Of a DNA stretch of 16,597 nucleotides, positions 1 through 8,890 are shown piece after piece. A model generated the notes under the pieces. The model saw only the letters and a list, made by a program, of their open reading frames with translations, did not search any database and was not told the origin of the DNA. Location: the NCBI GenBank assembly GCA_002455605.1, contig DKLE01000005.1, forward strand, positions 6,881 through 23,477, in the 5' to 3' direction. The DNA is from Firmicutes bacterium UBA6648 (GTDB lineage: Bacteria > Bacillota > Clostridia > Peptostreptococcales > Anaerovoracaceae). Position 1 is the first letter of the stretch; every line of letters starts with the position of its first letter. Both the position numbers and the translations under genes were made by a program.

Positions 1-1367
1 ATATATATGCCGTCATATTCTCCCATGAAGCTTACTTCACTGAAAGAGAACTTTTCTAAATTTGCTTTTATGTGAAAGGGTTGCCCCATTAAGGATACAT
101 TGTCCTCATTATATTTAGAATCGCTGTATATCAACAGTTCATTGTCATTCAGCTTCCAGTGAGATTTTTCCGCATTGTTGAAGTCGTCTAACTCCATAAA
201 AAATAAGGTGATTGCTTCCCCGTTATTTTTCTTGTTGTTTATTCCTGAGAAATCATTTTTAGTATTGTCCGTTGTATAAGTAAAATATTCAAAGACGGTA
301 ATGTTCTTGGCCTGATTTATTCCTTCCGGTTGGCTTCTCTGAAGGATATCCAACAGTATATTTGAGGTATCCGTTTTTGCATTATTTACCGTAATCTGAA
401 CCTCTCTGGGATACGAATTTTCGATAGCATCGTTCTGCCCGGAATACAGGCATACCGTCGTAGACAAAGTAACCAGAACCATGGTGGAAAGTATGCAAAT
501 ATTAGCCAGTCCCACGGCATTTTTCTTCATTCTGTAAATCATTCCGGAGGTACCGATAAAATGCTTTGTCTTATAATAATAATTTTTATTTTTTCGCAGG
601 CTCTTTAAAACAGCTATACTTCCGGCAGTAAACAAGGCATAGGTTCCGATTATAACTAAAATAACAGCCAGGAAGAACATCATAATGGCTGCTATGGGCG
701 ATTGAATAGTTAAGGCAATTCCATATCCCAAAGCAGTTGTAACCACTCCAATGGCTGCCAGAACCCACTTTGTCCTGGGTTCTTTTTCACCCACATTAGC
801 ACTTTGAAGCAGCTCCACAGGCTTTGCCAATCGAATCTGGTGCATATTGGACAATAACATTGCTAAAAAAATGGTTCCAAATAAGATTACAGTGGCAGAA
901 ATCGCCTGACCTTCAACAGCAAATGCAATAGGTACTGTACAAGACATCATATTTAAGAGGATTAAAAACATAAACTTACTTACTACAAGCCCGGTTATCA
1001 ACCCTAAAACAATGGTCACCATATATAAAATCAATGTTTCAAAAAACAAAATGATTCCAATATGCCTCTTCCCCATCCCCAGTACATTATAAAGTCCCAG
1101 CTCTTTTTTTCGCTGCTTCATCAGAAAATTATTGGTATAAAATAAGAAAATACAAGCAAAGATGCCTACAATATAACGTCCTAGTCCTATGATAACCCTA
1201 AGAGTCTCTCCGCCTATTATTTCAGACATCCCTTCGCTTCTAAAGATCGAAGTCAATATATAAAACATGGCTATGGTTCCTATGGAGGCCAGGCAAAACG
1301 GCAAATACAATCTTCCGTTTTTCTTCATATTGGCCCACGCCATGTTCACATAAAAAAATTTATTCAT
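1..1367 (-). CDS. Bce-type ABC transporter permease (FtsX family), 3' end beyond window
   Basis: Membrane subunit of an antimicrobial-peptide detoxification transporter. The first 455 residues are in the window and the frame is still open at the left edge. About seven hydrophobic segments are visible, near residues 20-41, 57-79, 106-135, 155-172, 201-221, 225-252 and 284-307. A hydrophilic stretch follows from about residue 308. In the BceB family (roughly 620-670 aa, ten segments) a large extracellular domain sits exactly there, between segments 7 and 8, and is linked to peptide recognition. The FtsX-like stretch with KQRKKELGLYNVLGMGKRHI (residues 84-103) also fits. The ATG at 1367 is preceded by GGAGGGG and overlaps the end of the upstream ATPase gene by 8 bases, so the two are translationally coupled. 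The family is secure; which peptide it handles cannot be read from the sequence. Confidence 0.9.
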   Translation of the reverse strand, partial: MNKFFYVNMAWANMKKNGRLYLPFCLASIGTIAMFYILTSIFRSEGMSEIIGGETLRVIIGLGRYIVGIFACIFLFYTNNFLMKQRKKELGLYNVLGMGKRHIGIILFFETLILYMVTIVLGLITGLVVSKFMFLILLNMMSCTVPIAFAVEGQAISATVILFGTIFLAMLLSNMHQIRLAKPVELLQSANVGEKEPRTKWVLAAIGVVTTALGYGIALTIQSPIAAIMMFFLAVILVIIGTYALFTAGSIAVLKSLRKNKNYYYKTKHFIGTSGMIYRMKKNAVGLANICILSTMVLVTLSTTVCLYSGQNDAIENSYPREVQITVNNAKTDTSNILLDILQRSQPEGINQAKNITVFEYFTYTTDNTKNDFSGINNKKNNGEAITLFFMELDDFNNAEKSHWKLNDNELLIYSDSKYNEDNVSLMGQPFHIKANLEKFSFSEVSFMGEYDGIY

Positions 1368-2127
1368 TGGTATCCCCTCCCGCTGCTATTACCACTAAGG
1401 TATTGGATATTTTCTCATACAGCTCCTCATTGGACATGTCAGCCCTGTAAATCTGATGGAATACTTTTCCGTCCTTAATGAATATTATCCGGTTTGCATG
1501 GCTGGCAGCCTTTGTGCTGTGAGTAACCATTAAAATAGTCTGACCGCTTTTATTAATATTCGAAAAAAGCTCCAGCAAATGATCCGATGCTTTTGAATCC
1601 AAAGCCCCTGTAGGTTCATCGGCTAAGATAATCTGAGGGTTTGTTATAATTGCCCTTGCCACGGCCGCCCGCTGCTTCTGTCCCCCTGACACCTCATAGG
1701 GATATTTCTTTAAAAGCTCTGTTATTCCCAATTTCTCTGCTATGGGCGTCAGCATTTGCTGCATTTTCTTATACGGTGTTCTGGCTAAAACTAACGGCAG
1801 AAAAATATTATCTTCAATAGAAAAGGTGTCCAGTAAATTAAAATCCTGAAAGACAAAACCCAGATTACGCCTTCTGAATTCGGCTATATTGGCTTCCTTG
1901 ACATCTGCCAGGTTCTTACCGTTTAACAGCACCTCTCCGCTGGTGGCTTTATCAAGAGCCGCCAGTATATTTAGCAGGGTTGTTTTTCCTGAGCCGGATT
2001 CCCCCATTATTGCTACGTATTCTCCATTTTCAACCGTGAAATTCACATCCGACAACGCTTGTACCTGATTGCTCCCAAATCGTGTAGAATATATTTTTTT
2101 CAAATTTTTCACTTCTAATAGTGCCAT
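1360..2127 (-). CDS. Bce-type ABC transporter ATP-binding protein
   Basis: Cytoplasmic ATPase that powers the adjacent FtsX-type permease; a member of the MacB/BceA branch of ABC ATPases. The 255 residues contain a complete set of motifs: Walker A GESGSGKT (42-49), Q-loop Gln94 in FVFQD, signature VSGGQKQR (146-153), Walker B IILADEPTGALDS (166-178) and H-loop His203 in VTHS. Length is normal for the family. The start is the ATG after a purine-rich AGAGGAAG site. It lies downstream of the two-component pair, separated by a 128-base gap holding a long palindrome, which is the same order (R, S, gap with operator, A, B) as the Bacillus bceRSAB type. It is therefore probably induced by the neighbouring response regulator when a peptide antibiotic is sensed. 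The exact antibiotic is unknown. Confidence 0.93.
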   Translation of the reverse strand: MALLEVKNLKKIYSTRFGSNQVQALSDVNFTVENGEYVAIMGESGSGKTTLLNILAALDKATSGEVLLNGKNLADVKEANIAEFRRRNLGFVFQDFNLLDTFSIEDNIFLPLVLARTPYKKMQQMLTPIAEKLGITELLKKYPYEVSGGQKQRAAVARAIITNPQIILADEPTGALDSKASDHLLELFSNINKSGQTILMVTHSTKAASHANRIIFIKDGKVFHQIYRADMSNEELYEKISNTLVVIAAGGDTNE

Positions 2128-2218
2128 TTTTCTTTCTTCCTCTCTTTCCTTATAACCCTTTTATGTATTTATAATAATAAAAAAGCGAAACCTCAGCCAT
2201 AGATTCCACTTACATTTT

Positions 2219-2254
2219 GAGATTTAATCTTTCATTTTTGTAAGATTAAATCTC
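2219..2254 (-). promoter_or_regulatory. Extended palindrome upstream of the bceA-like gene, likely BceR-type operator
   Basis: Two 13-base arms, GAGATTTAATCTT (2219-2231) and AAGATTAAATCTC (2242-2254), are exact reverse complements around a 10-base centre. Read on the minus strand, the middle is TTACA-AAAA-TGAAA, one base from the TNACA-N4-TGTAA consensus known for BceR-like regulators, so symmetry runs through almost all 36 bases. There is no U-run after it, which argues against a terminator. It sits 92-127 bases before the ATPase start, in the gap where bceAB promoters lie. A -10-like TATAAA follows in the AT-rich stretch near 2167-2180, but I see no convincing -35. Operator function is inferred. 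Confidence 0.65.
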
Positions 2255-2255
2255 T

Positions 2256-3272
2256 TTATTCCACTTTTATCTTCTCTGTAAATAAATCCAGAACAACCTT
2301 CGTTCCTTTTCCCTCGCCTGATTCAATTGTAATCCGGTGAGATAGGTTGCTTAAGATTTTTTTGCACAGGTAAAGTCCCAATCCGCTTGCTTTTTTATCC
2401 ATTCTTCCGTTATAACCCGTATAGCCCTGCTCAAAAACTCTGGGCAGATCTTCCGGACTGATACCAATCCCGCTGTCCTCAATGACTAAAACCTTATCGG
2501 CATCCTTTTTCAGATAGATTTCAATGGTTCCTTCCTTTGTATATTTCAACGCATTGGACAGCAATTGTTCGACAGCAAAGGTCAGCCATTTTTCATCTGT
2601 AATGATTCTTTCATTTATATCTCCCAAATTTAAAGTAATTTTTTTATACATAAATACCGCCGCATATTTTTTAATAGCCTGTTTTACTATTTTTTCTAAA
2701 CTGTATTCTCCAAGCATTAAATCCGAATTCATATTTCCCATGCGCAAATATTGCATGACCATTTCAACATACTGCTCAATTTTAAAGAGCTCTTGTTTCA
2801 TTTGATCGGCGGTTGAATCTTCTTTTGTCTGAAGGATCAGGCTGAGAGCCGTAATAGGCGTCTTTATTTGATGGACCCAGAGAGTATAATAATCGATCAT
2901 ATCTTTGCTCTCTGCCAAAAATTGTGATTCCATTTTTTTCATTTGGTGATACAACTCCCTTAGTGCCATTTGATAATCTGCTTCCAGTAAGGAACGACAT
3001 TCAGGAAGCCCTTCTATGTGAACAGTAATCTGATTTTTTAATTCCATCAGTTCTATGTGTTTTTTGTATGCCCTGTAAAATTCATAAATCAAAAAGATAA
3101 AGCCGAGAAACCCGCACACCTCTGCTGCATACAGCACTACATCCGCCGGAACGGCCTGCAAAACAAATAAGATTCCGAATATGCAGCAAAATATCAAATA
3201 TAAGATGGCCTTTTTGATATTTTCTTTTATAAATGCTTTTGCCACTTTAAAAATCTCACGTTTGGTGTTCAT
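2256..3272 (-). CDS. BceS-like sensor histidine kinase
   Basis: Intramembrane-sensing histidine kinase, 338 aa, expected to relay the state of the ABC transporter to the response regulator. Two hydrophobic segments (about 21-40 and 45-64) are joined by only a few residues, so there is no extracellular sensor domain, as in the BceS/YvcQ class. The H-box has the phosphoacceptor His134 in HQIKTPITAL, with N-box Asn240 (LLSNALKYT), G1 box DSGIG (266-270) and G2 box GLGLYLCKK (297-305). All catalytic motifs are intact. The ATG start overlaps the stop of the response regulator gene as ATGA, and no strong ribosome binding site of its own is seen, so translation is probably coupled. Class confidence is high; the stimulus is inferred to be a cell-wall-active peptide acting through the BceAB-like transporter. 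Confidence 0.92.
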   Translation of the reverse strand: MNTKREIFKVAKAFIKENIKKAILYLIFCCIFGILFVLQAVPADVVLYAAEVCGFLGFIFLIYEFYRAYKKHIELMELKNQITVHIEGLPECRSLLEADYQMALRELYHQMKKMESQFLAESKDMIDYYTLWVHQIKTPITALSLILQTKEDSTADQMKQELFKIEQYVEMVMQYLRMGNMNSDLMLGEYSLEKIVKQAIKKYAAVFMYKKITLNLGDINERIITDEKWLTFAVEQLLSNALKYTKEGTIEIYLKKDADKVLVIEDSGIGISPEDLPRVFEQGYTGYNGRMDKKASGLGLYLCKKILSNLSHRITIESGEGKGTKVVLDLFTEKIKVE

Positions 3273-3940
3273 TCAATAATGTACCCGATACCTTTCTTGG
3301 TTTTAATATAGTCCTCCAGCCCTATTTCCTCCAGCTTTTTTCTCAGCCTGGTCACATTTACCGTCAACGTATTATCGTCAACAAAATTTTCATCCTCCCA
3401 AAGCTTAGCCATGATATGATCCCTTGTAACTACCTTACCCGCACTCTCAAAGAGCACCTGAAGAAGCCGAAAATCATTTTTCGTCAGCTCTATTTTTTGA
3501 TTTTCATAGCTCAAGGTTGCATTGCCCAAGTTTAAAAGAACTCCATTGTAATCGATTATATTAGTATGCCCCTGAAAGGAATAGCTCCTTCTCATAATTG
3601 CCTGAATTTTAGCCGTTAATACATTCAAGTCAAAAGGCTTGGTGATAAAGTCATCTCCCCCCATATTCATGGCCATGACAATATTCAGATTATCTCCAGC
3701 CGAGGATATAAATACAATAGGCACCGAAGAAAATTTTCTTATCTCCTTGCACCAATGATAACCATTGAAAAACGGCAAAGAAATATCCATTAGCACCAGC
3801 TGAGGATCATAATCCGTCACCTTTGCAAGAACCTCTTTAAAGTCCTCCACATATTTTACCTCATACCCCCAATTAGATAAATGAGATTTCAGCGAATCAG
3901 CAATAACAAAATCATCCTCTATAATTAATACTTTATACAT
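3269..3940 (-). CDS. BceR-like response regulator (OmpR/PhoB family)
   Basis: DNA-binding response regulator, 223 aa. The receiver domain (about 1-118) has the acidic pair Glu8/Asp9, phosphoacceptor Asp52 in VLMDIS, Ser80 and Lys101 in ITKPF. The C-terminal winged helix (about 125-223) has the typical LTKNDFRLLQVL and VDDNTLTVNVTRLRKKL segments. The frame stays open upstream to a TTG at 4054, but that codon lies inside the -35 box of the gene's promoter. The ATG at 3940 follows GGGAGGAGCT at ideal spacing, so I take it as the start. The stop overlaps the kinase start by 4 bases. It probably activates the ATPase-permease pair through the palindrome at 2219-2254. Confidence 0.93.
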   Translation of the reverse strand: MYKVLIIEDDFVIADSLKSHLSNWGYEVKYVEDFKEVLAKVTDYDPQLVLMDISLPFFNGYHWCKEIRKFSSVPIVFISSAGDNLNIVMAMNMGGDDFITKPFDLNVLTAKIQAIMRRSYSFQGHTNIIDYNGVLLNLGNATLSYENQKIELTKNDFRLLQVLFESAGKVVTRDHIMAKLWEDENFVDDNTLTVNVTRLRKKLEEIGLEDYIKTKKGIGYIIE

Positions 3941-4025
3941 AGCTCCTCCCAAAGTTTTATCCCCTTCTTCTGGCTCCTGCCTGTTTGACGTAACCCCGAC
4001 ATATTGCCAAACTAATGTATTTACT

Positions 4026-4054
4026 ACTTTATCCCTTAAAAAAACCGGTGTCAA
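4026..4054 (-). promoter_or_regulatory. Sigma-A-type promoter for the response regulator-kinase operon
   Basis: On the minus strand a perfect -35 TTGACA (4054-4049) is followed after exactly 17 bases by TAAAGT (4031-4026), a 4-of-6 match to the -10 consensus. Transcription would begin about 80 bases before the ATG at 3940. The rest of the 284-base divergent region (3941-4224) holds no gene. On the plus strand there is a weaker candidate for the racemase gene: TTGCTT at 4123-4128, 16 bases, then TATGTT at 4145-4150. Confidence 0.72.
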
Positions 4055-4224
4055 GCTGATGGCTTGTCATTTAAGAAAAATCTAATAATTGGACTTTTGG
4101 GAAGAAACATTTTGCTGCAAATTTGCTTTAAATGGTCAGAGTATTATGTTATTATTACTTTATATATTTGCCCTGTGCAGATATAACGGCTGATTATTTA
4201 TTTTAAAAATGAGAGGAATTACAA

Positions 4225-5319
4225 ATGAGTACAAAAGAGAGATATCCTCAGTTAGAGGTAGATTTGAAAAAATTCAGGCACAATATTGATTCCGTCGTTC
4301 AGTTATGTGATAAAAAAGGTATAAAGGTTGCCGGTGTTATCAAGGGCTTCCACGCCATACCTGAGATGGTAAAAGAATTCGATAACTCCAGCTGCACCTA
4401 CATTGCATCATCCCGGATGGATCAAATAATAGATTCCAAGAAATCAGGCTGTAAAAAACCATTTTTCTTAATTCGTGTTCCTATGCTCAGTGAAATCGAA
4501 GATCTTGTACAGTATGTGGATTACAGTTTGAATAGTGAAATAGCCGTGCTTGATAAAATAAACGCCGAATGTCAGAAGCAGGGCAAACGACATGGTGTAG
4601 TTCTTATGGTTGACTTGGGTGATTTAAGAGAAGGCTTCTGGGACGAGACAGAAATGGTCAACGCTGCAAGCTATGTTGAAAATCAGCTGGAATGGATTGA
4701 CCTTATGGGGATAGGTACCAATCTTGGATGCTATGGTTCTGTAAAAGCAACACCTGAGAAAATGAATGATCTAATCACTATTGCAGAAAAAATAGAAGCA
4801 GTTATCGGTAGACAGCTTGAAATCATTTCGGGAGGAGGTACAACTTCCACTGGAATGGTTTTTGACGGCACCATGCCGGACAGAATCAACCACCTGAGAA
4901 TCGGTGAAGGAATTATTCTTGCCCATGACTACGGTTCTCTCTTTGGAGTAAATGCGGATTTTCTAAATCAGGACGTATTTACCTTAAAGGCTGAAATTAT
5001 TGAAGTCAAAGACAAGCCGAGTCATCCTGTGGGAGAATTGACTTTCGATGCTTTTGGACATGTTCAGACCTATGTGGACAGAGGTATCCGCAGAAGAGCA
5101 CTGGCGGCCCTCGGCAAAGTAGATTTCGGTGAGCCAGACATGCTTCTTCCTAAAAATTCTGCTATTGAAATCTTAGGTGCAAGCAGTGACCATTTAATTC
5201 TGGATATCGAAAACTGTAAAGAAGACATTCATGTGGGAGATATTGTTGAATTTGACCTGTGCTATGCTACTATGGTCTACGCTACCAGCTCTAAAAATAT
5301 AAATATCGTAATAAAATAA
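4225..5319 (+). CDS. PLP-dependent amino-acid racemase, ornithine-racemase-like (COG3457)
   Basis: Fold-type III PLP racemase, 364 aa, interconverting L- and D-forms of an amino acid in the cytoplasm. The N-terminal barrel carries the likely PLP-binding Lys40 in VAGVIKGFHA. The middle has MVDLGDLREG, which with GIGTNLGCYG, SGGG (about 202-205) and LRIGEG marks the alanine-racemase-like barrel of the COG3457 group. The C-terminal half has VGELTFDAFGH and IEILGASSDHLILDI, strongly like clostridial ornithine racemase as I remember it. Canonical Orr sits beside ornithine aminomutase genes; none are visible here, so the substrate is uncertain (ornithine, lysine or other). The start is supported by GAGAGG 8 bases before ATG. 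It is the only plus-strand gene, divergent from the Bce-type regulator and convergent with the acyl-CoA synthetases. Confidence 0.85.
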   Translation: MSTKERYPQLEVDLKKFRHNIDSVVQLCDKKGIKVAGVIKGFHAIPEMVKEFDNSSCTYIASSRMDQIIDSKKSGCKKPFFLIRVPMLSEIEDLVQYVDYSLNSEIAVLDKINAECQKQGKRHGVVLMVDLGDLREGFWDETEMVNAASYVENQLEWIDLMGIGTNLGCYGSVKATPEKMNDLITIAEKIEAVIGRQLEIISGGGTTSTGMVFDGTMPDRINHLRIGEGIILAHDYGSLFGVNADFLNQDVFTLKAEIIEVKDKPSHPVGELTFDAFGHVQTYVDRGIRRRALAALGKVDFGEPDMLLPKNSAIEILGASSDHLILDIENCKEDIHVGDIVEFDLCYATMVYATSSKNINIVIK

Positions 5320-5335
5320 CGGATGGATAAATAAA

Positions 5336-5380
5336 AACTCCTGAAAGGCTGCATATTCCATGCCTGTCAGGAGTTCTTTT
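5336..5380. terminator. Bidirectional intrinsic terminator between convergent genes
   Basis: Arms AACTCCTGA (5336-5344) and TCAGGAGTT (5367-5375) pair perfectly, and the loop holds an inner AGGC/GCCT pair (5346-5349 with 5362-5365). On the plus strand it is followed by TCTTTTATT; on the minus strand by a T-rich TTTTTATTT. It can therefore end both the racemase transcript and the acyl-CoA synthetase operon. The right arm lies immediately before the synthetase stop codon at 5379. Confidence 0.85.
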
Positions 5381-7142
5381 ATTGTTTATTGGATTCTACA
5401 AATCTTTTAATCTTTTTAGAAGTGTTCTTTTCAAATTCTTCCTTGCGAAGGACAATTCGTTTGATCTTCTTGAAATAAGGGGATGTCTGATTAATCTTAT
5501 CCACTTCATTCCACAGAAGCTCTGCTGCCATATCATCCGTATAGCCTTCGCCAAGGGCTTCAGCCACTTCCTCTTCATCTACACGAATAGAAGCTACAAT
5601 TACAGTATCGAAGCCATCCTCCGATTCTCTGTCATAAACAAAGGATTCCAATACATAAGGAATATTGCTTAAATAGTATTCCAATTCTTCCGGATAAACA
5701 TTCTTACCGTTTTTCGTAATAATGACATTCTTCTTTCGCCCCGTTATATACGCATAGCCTTCCGAGTCGATATACCCTAAATCTCCCGTATAGAACCAGC
5801 CGTCTTTCAGGACTTCCGCAGTAGCCTCCGGCATATTGTAATATCCCAGCATTACATTACCGCCCTTTAGGCAAATTTCGCCTATTCCCTCTTCATTAAC
5901 ATCCACAAGCTTCATATCAAAATTCGGCAGTGCTCTTCCGATGGATGCTGATTTAGCAGCCTTGTCCGGATTCAACGCACCTATAGGAGAACACTCTGTC
6001 AGTCCGTAGCCCTGTAAAGCCATAATACCAAAGTCCCGGATGCCGTCCAGAATTTCCGGATTAATGGCAGCACCTCCGCAGATCATGATACGCATTCTGC
6101 CGCCGAAAACCGCTCTTATGTCTTTTAAAAAGACATTTCCCAGATCCAGGCCCACCTTCTTGGTTGTTTTATTAATTCTAATAATTCTTCTGAGCAAAGA
6201 TTCTTTTCCCTGCTTCCTGACATTCTGCCAAATCTTTCTGTATAAGTTTTCAAATAAAATCGGCACACCCAAAAATATAGTGGGCTTTATTTCCGCCAGA
6301 TTCTTAGTAATGTATTTTAATCCCTCACAGTAAGCAATAGCCGCTCCTTTATATAGGGGAAGCAGAAATCCGCAGGTACATTCATAGGTATGATGCACGG
6401 GAAGTACAGAAAAGAAAATATCATCGGATCGGATTTCTAAAACCGTAGGTGCAGACATTAAATCTTCTGCTATATTTCCATGGCACAGCATAACACCTTT
6501 GGAAACTCCTGTGGTGCCTGAAGTAAACAGCAATATATTCATAATTTCTCTGTTAATTTCCGCATCGATGAAATCACGCCTGCCTTCCTGTAGGGCGGCT
6601 TGTCCTTCTTTTATCAGCTCATTCAGGGAGATTATTCCATTCTTGCTCCCTTCACTTTCAAGATTCACCAGCATTTTAATGACCGTTTCTCCGGATGCCT
6701 GCATTTCTTTAAACACTTTTTCAAATTTAGAATCAAACATCACGCAGCTTACTTCCGCATTGACCACCAGCTGCATCAGCTCACCGGCATTCAGCTCTTT
6801 ATCTAAGGGTACGATAATACCGGTTCCACAAACTGCTGCCAAATAGGAAATGGACCATTCATAGCTGTTTTCTCCTATTACCGCAATTCGCTTGCCTTTC
6901 AGGCCTCTTGCAATTAGTGCCGTTCCCAGGGCATTAACGTCAGCAAGTGTCTTTGCATACGTAATGCTCTCATATTCAGCACCTTTGCTTCTTTTTACCC
7001 AAAAAGCGGTATTATCCCCATATAACTCCGCACTGGATTCCAGCATATGCTTTATATCCCGAATAGGCCTGCTTTGTTTATACCGAATATTCGGATCTTT
7101 ATTTTCATTTATTTTTTTTATAAATTCTTCCGCTTGTAGCAT
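5379..7142 (-). CDS. AMP-forming long-chain acyl-CoA synthetase (second of tandem pair)
   Basis: Adenylate-forming ligase, 587 aa, expected to activate a fatty acid with ATP and load it on CoA. Conserved motifs: FTSGTTGVSKG (206-216, ATP phosphate loop), LPVHHTYE (247-254), QGYGLTE (377-383), YTGD (451-454), GYAYITGRKKN (462-472), KNGKNVYPEELE (477-488), and the C-terminal catalytic Lys577 in KKIKR. All key residues are intact and length is normal for the long-chain class. There is no signal peptide or membrane segment. It starts 8 bases after the stop of a close paralog, with a TAGGAGC site before ATG, and ends at the bidirectional terminator. Chain-length preference cannot be read from sequence, and other acyl acids are possible. 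Confidence 0.9.
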   Translation of the reverse strand: MLQAEEFIKKINENKDPNIRYKQSRPIRDIKHMLESSAELYGDNTAFWVKRSKGAEYESITYAKTLADVNALGTALIARGLKGKRIAVIGENSYEWSISYLAAVCGTGIIVPLDKELNAGELMQLVVNAEVSCVMFDSKFEKVFKEMQASGETVIKMLVNLESEGSKNGIISLNELIKEGQAALQEGRRDFIDAEINREIMNILLFTSGTTGVSKGVMLCHGNIAEDLMSAPTVLEIRSDDIFFSVLPVHHTYECTCGFLLPLYKGAAIAYCEGLKYITKNLAEIKPTIFLGVPILFENLYRKIWQNVRKQGKESLLRRIIRINKTTKKVGLDLGNVFLKDIRAVFGGRMRIMICGGAAINPEILDGIRDFGIMALQGYGLTECSPIGALNPDKAAKSASIGRALPNFDMKLVDVNEEGIGEICLKGGNVMLGYYNMPEATAEVLKDGWFYTGDLGYIDSEGYAYITGRKKNVIITKNGKNVYPEELEYYLSNIPYVLESFVYDRESEDGFDTVIVASIRVDEEEVAEALGEGYTDDMAAELLWNEVDKINQTSPYFKKIKRIVLRKEEFEKNTSKKIKRFVESNKQ

Positions 7143-7150
7143 GTTAGCTC

Positions 7151-8881
7151 CTATTCCTCTATGTTTGACTGATTAAACCGCTTAATCTTTCTGGTAGTAG
7201 TTTTTTCAAACTCCTTTTCCCGTATGCCAAACCGCTTTACCCGTTTGTATAGCGGCATTTGTTCATTAAGTCTGTCAATTTCTTTCTTTACAAAATTTCT
7301 TAATTCAGCAGTGGTCAGTTCTCCGGCAGCTTCTTTAACAGCTTCTCTGTCCAGATAGACCTCCGCCTTTACTATAGTATCTCCGGATTTTTCATCAATG
7401 ATTCCATGCACTAAGGCTTCCTGTATAAATTCACTTTGAGTCAAATAAAATTCAACCTCCTCAGGGAAAATATTCTTGCCGTTCTTGGTCACAATGACAC
7501 TCTTTTTTCTTCCGCAGACATATAAAAAACCGTCTTTGTCAAAATATCCATAGTCTCCGGTATGAAGCCATCCATCCTTAAGAACCTCTGCCGTTTCTTC
7601 AGGACTGTTATAATAGCCCAGCATAACAGAATCTCCCTTGCAGATAATCTCTCCTACACCGCTTTCGTCTGCATCAATAATTTGAATCTCTGTACCCGGC
7701 ATAGGAAGTCCAACGGATGCAGGCTTGCTGTAACGATCTTTGTTTACTGCTATAATCGGAGCATTTTCTGTCATTCCGTACCCTTGAATCATAGGAATAC
7801 CCAATGCCTGAAAGCTGTCGATAACACCGGGATCAATAGCTGCTCCCCCTGCTATAAACAGATTCATATGATCCCCCAGAGCATGATGAACATCTTTAAA
7901 TATCTTTTTCACCAAATTGGGACGATTATATAGCTTTAAGGCTTTCGACACAGCCATCATCTTTTTCATCTTACCTAATTTACCTGCTGACTGAGCCTGT
8001 TTCAATATTTTTTTATACATGGACTCAAAAACAAGAGGAACACCAAGCATTACTCCTGCTGGTGCTTCAGCCATATTCTTCGTAATGTATTTTAGGCCCT
8101 CACAAATAGCCACAGTCATCCCCTGGTAAATACCTGTAAAAATATGACAGGTCAGTTCATAGGAATGGTGCATCGGTAAAACAGACAGTCCTATATCTTC
8201 ATACGGAATGGCTACGTATTTAGACATATTATAGACATTAGCCGTAATATTTTTATGGGAGAGCATAACGCCTTTTGCAAGACCTGTAGTCCCCGACGTA
8301 AATAAAAGAGCGCACATGGCCTCTCTGTCAATCTCTGCATCTATAAAGCTGCGTTTTCCCTGCTTTATCAGCTCACGGCCTTCTTCCAGCCAGGAATCCA
8401 AATTACAGGTATTGGACAGCTGACTTTCCTCCATGCAAATTCTGTATTCCACAGGCTGCTTCAGCTGTTCCATAGCCTCCGCCATAACCTTTTCTGTCTT
8501 TGGCGAATAAACAATAGCACTCACTTCTGCCCTTGTAATCAAATTGGCCATCTCTTTAGCCGGAAGTTCCCTGTCCAAAGGCACGATTACACCGGTACCA
8601 TTGGTTACAGCTAAATAAGTTACAATCCATTTATAGCTGTTTTCTCCGACTACCGCCACTTTCTTACCCTTTAACCCCATTTCAACAAGTTTCGTTCCCA
8701 AGGCATCAATATCTTCTTTAAATCTTTTATATTTGATGGGAGTATATTCTCCTCCCGGTATCAGCTTAATCAGATAGGCATCCTTTTCAGAGAATAATTC
8801 CGCACTGGTATTCACCATATCCTTTAAGTCACTAATTTCTCTAAACTCGTACAAGACATCTTTAAATTTTTTGTCGTTCAT
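7151..8881 (-). CDS. AMP-forming long-chain acyl-CoA synthetase (first of tandem pair)
   Basis: Adenylate-forming ligase, 576 aa, paralogous to the next gene. Motifs: FTSGTTGLAKG (194-204), LPMHHSYE (235-242), QGYGMTE (366-372), HTGD (440-443), GFLYVCGRKKS (451-461), KNGKNIFPEEVE (466-477), and catalytic Lys565 in TRKIKR. Many stretches match the paralog nearly word for word, for example EGLKYITKN and GGAAI, which supports local duplication followed by divergence. Differences around the acyl-binding region (for example VPLVFESMYKKI versus VPILFENLYRKI) leave room for different substrates. The ATG follows GGGGGAAC closely, 9 bases after the stop of the cysteine-rich protein gene, so the three genes form a tight operon. 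Confidence 0.9.
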   Translation of the reverse strand: MNDKKFKDVLYEFREISDLKDMVNTSAELFSEKDAYLIKLIPGGEYTPIKYKRFKEDIDALGTKLVEMGLKGKKVAVVGENSYKWIVTYLAVTNGTGVIVPLDRELPAKEMANLITRAEVSAIVYSPKTEKVMAEAMEQLKQPVEYRICMEESQLSNTCNLDSWLEEGRELIKQGKRSFIDAEIDREAMCALLFTSGTTGLAKGVMLSHKNITANVYNMSKYVAIPYEDIGLSVLPMHHSYELTCHIFTGIYQGMTVAICEGLKYITKNMAEAPAGVMLGVPLVFESMYKKILKQAQSAGKLGKMKKMMAVSKALKLYNRPNLVKKIFKDVHHALGDHMNLFIAGGAAIDPGVIDSFQALGIPMIQGYGMTENAPIIAVNKDRYSKPASVGLPMPGTEIQIIDADESGVGEIICKGDSVMLGYYNSPEETAEVLKDGWLHTGDYGYFDKDGFLYVCGRKKSVIVTKNGKNIFPEEVEFYLTQSEFIQEALVHGIIDEKSGDTIVKAEVYLDREAVKEAAGELTTAELRNFVKKEIDRLNEQMPLYKRVKRFGIREKEFEKTTTRKIKRFNQSNIEE

Positions 8882-8890
8882 TAGTTCCCC

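Noticed and set aside
2219..2254. The palindrome as an intrinsic terminator of the kinase gene
   Set aside because: The stem is very AT-rich and no T-run follows on the minus strand; the position and core sequence fit an operator better.
2524..2805. Plus-strand frame opposite the kinase gene, and similar frames opposite other genes
   Set aside because: They are antisense to conserved coding sequence, lack ribosome binding sites and resemble no family.
3941..4054. N-terminal extension of the response regulator to an upstream TTG
   Set aside because: The TTG lies within the -35 box of the gene's promoter, and the ATG at 3940 has a strong ribosome binding site and begins exactly at the receiver domain.
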